From assembly GCA_003233475.1 (NCBI GenBank), contig QILU01000170.1, positions 1-6,621 of the forward strand: a stretch of DNA of 6,621 nt, read 5' to 3'. Positions 6,306-6,621 of this stretch are shown in pieces. The position numbers were made by a program, and so were the translations under genes. The notes beneath the pieces are model-generated. The model was not told where the DNA came from. It made no database searches and saw nothing but the letters and a program-made list of their open reading frames with translations. The stretch is from Ahrensia sp. Its GTDB lineage: Bacteria > Pseudomonadota > Alphaproteobacteria > Rhizobiales > Rhizobiaceae. Position 1 is the first letter of the stretch; each line of letters starts with the position of its first letter.

Positions 6306-6324
6306 GAGGTTTTTACAAAAAAAT

Positions 6325-6621
6325 ATGAAGCCAGAAAAACCCAATCAAATTCCAATTGGTGAAATCGCCCGCCGCACCGGGCTGTCCATTTCCGCAATTC
6401 GATTTTATGAAAGCCGCGGGCTGGTACAGGCCGGGCGTAACAGTGGTGGTCAGCGTCGGTTCGCCCGTTCTGATATCCGCCGTCTTTCCTTCGTAATGAT
6501 CGCCCAGCAATTGGGTTATTCCATTGAACGAATTGGCGAGGCGCTGGCCCCTGTTCCCACTCACAAAGCACCCACGAAGGCTCAATGGAAAAAGCTTGCA
6601 ACAGGATTCAAATCCGATCTT
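6325..6621 (+). CDS. soxR: Redox-sensing MerR-family regulator SoxR, N-terminal part cut by the window edge
   Basis: SoxR is a dimeric regulator whose [2Fe-2S] cluster, when oxidised by redox-cycling compounds, lets it untwist the promoter and activate transcription. The 99 codons in the window cover the winged helix (IPIGEIARRTGLSISAIRFY, residues 9-28; wing RNSGGQRRF, 38-46), the MIAQQLGYSIERIGEAL helices (58-74), and the PTKAQWKKL start of the dimer helix. The RFYESRGL, RNSGGQRR and IGEAL blocks match SoxR rather than MerR or CueR. The cluster-binding cysteines would lie beyond the window edge and cannot be confirmed. The ribosome site is weak: AAGAGG lies 15 nt before ATG 6325, with an A/T-rich spacer. 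The gene is divergent from the VOC gene, with an SoxR box between them. Confidence 0.92.
   Translation, partial: MKPEKPNQIPIGEIARRTGLSISAIRFYESRGLVQAGRNSGGQRRFARSDIRRLSFVMIAQQLGYSIERIGEALAPVPTHKAPTKAQWKKLATGFKSDL

Noticed and set aside
6302..6601. Minus-strand open frames opposite the soxR-type gene
   Set aside because: They are shadows of a clear MerR-family coding frame and show no recognisable protein features.

Overview
The window looks like a stretch of an alphaproteobacterial chromosome of moderate GC, probably near the Hyphomicrobiales. The reasons are the protein families and their order (ftsK, amtB, glnK, tesB, a UbiH-family hydroxylase), which I recall as a common block in rhizobia and Brucella-like genomes, and a perfect CtrA-type TTAA-N7-TTAA site before ftsK. 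No phage, insertion sequence, CRISPR array, tRNA or rRNA is visible. Most of the window is core metabolism, nitrogen control and cell division.

Layout. Positions 1-1468 (minus) hold the N-terminal part of ftsK, cut by the window edge just before the Walker A motor. Its reading frame breaks once, near 1004-1012. A rho-independent terminator (1604-1638) ends the glnK-amtB transcription unit. amtB (1673-3007) and glnK (3039-3377) are a minus-strand pair, with a sigma-54-like promoter at 3467-3482 and a leader hairpin. tesB (3582-4505, minus) and a UbiH/COQ6-family FAD monooxygenase (4589-5839, plus) diverge from an 83-bp region. The monooxygenase converges on a small VOC-fold gene (5845-6234, minus), with 5 bp between the stops. 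The VOC gene is divergent from a soxR-type regulator (6325 to the window end, plus).

How the parts work together. GlnK and AmtB are the standard ammonium-sensing and transport pair; the sigma-54-like promoter predicts induction under nitrogen limitation. The CtrA-type box suggests cell-cycle control of ftsK. At the right end, the divergent region carries an 18-bp SoxR box with one mismatch to the classical palindrome. It lies in a 19-bp spacer between -35 and -10 elements that point at the VOC gene. That is the architecture of a SoxR-activated promoter, so the VOC protein is predicted to be a redox-stress gene of unknown substrate.

I see no clearly new multi-gene system. The best leads are the SoxR-VOC pair, the putative CtrA control of ftsK, the ftsK frameshift, and several unexplained inverted repeats around glnK, amtB and the VOC promoter.
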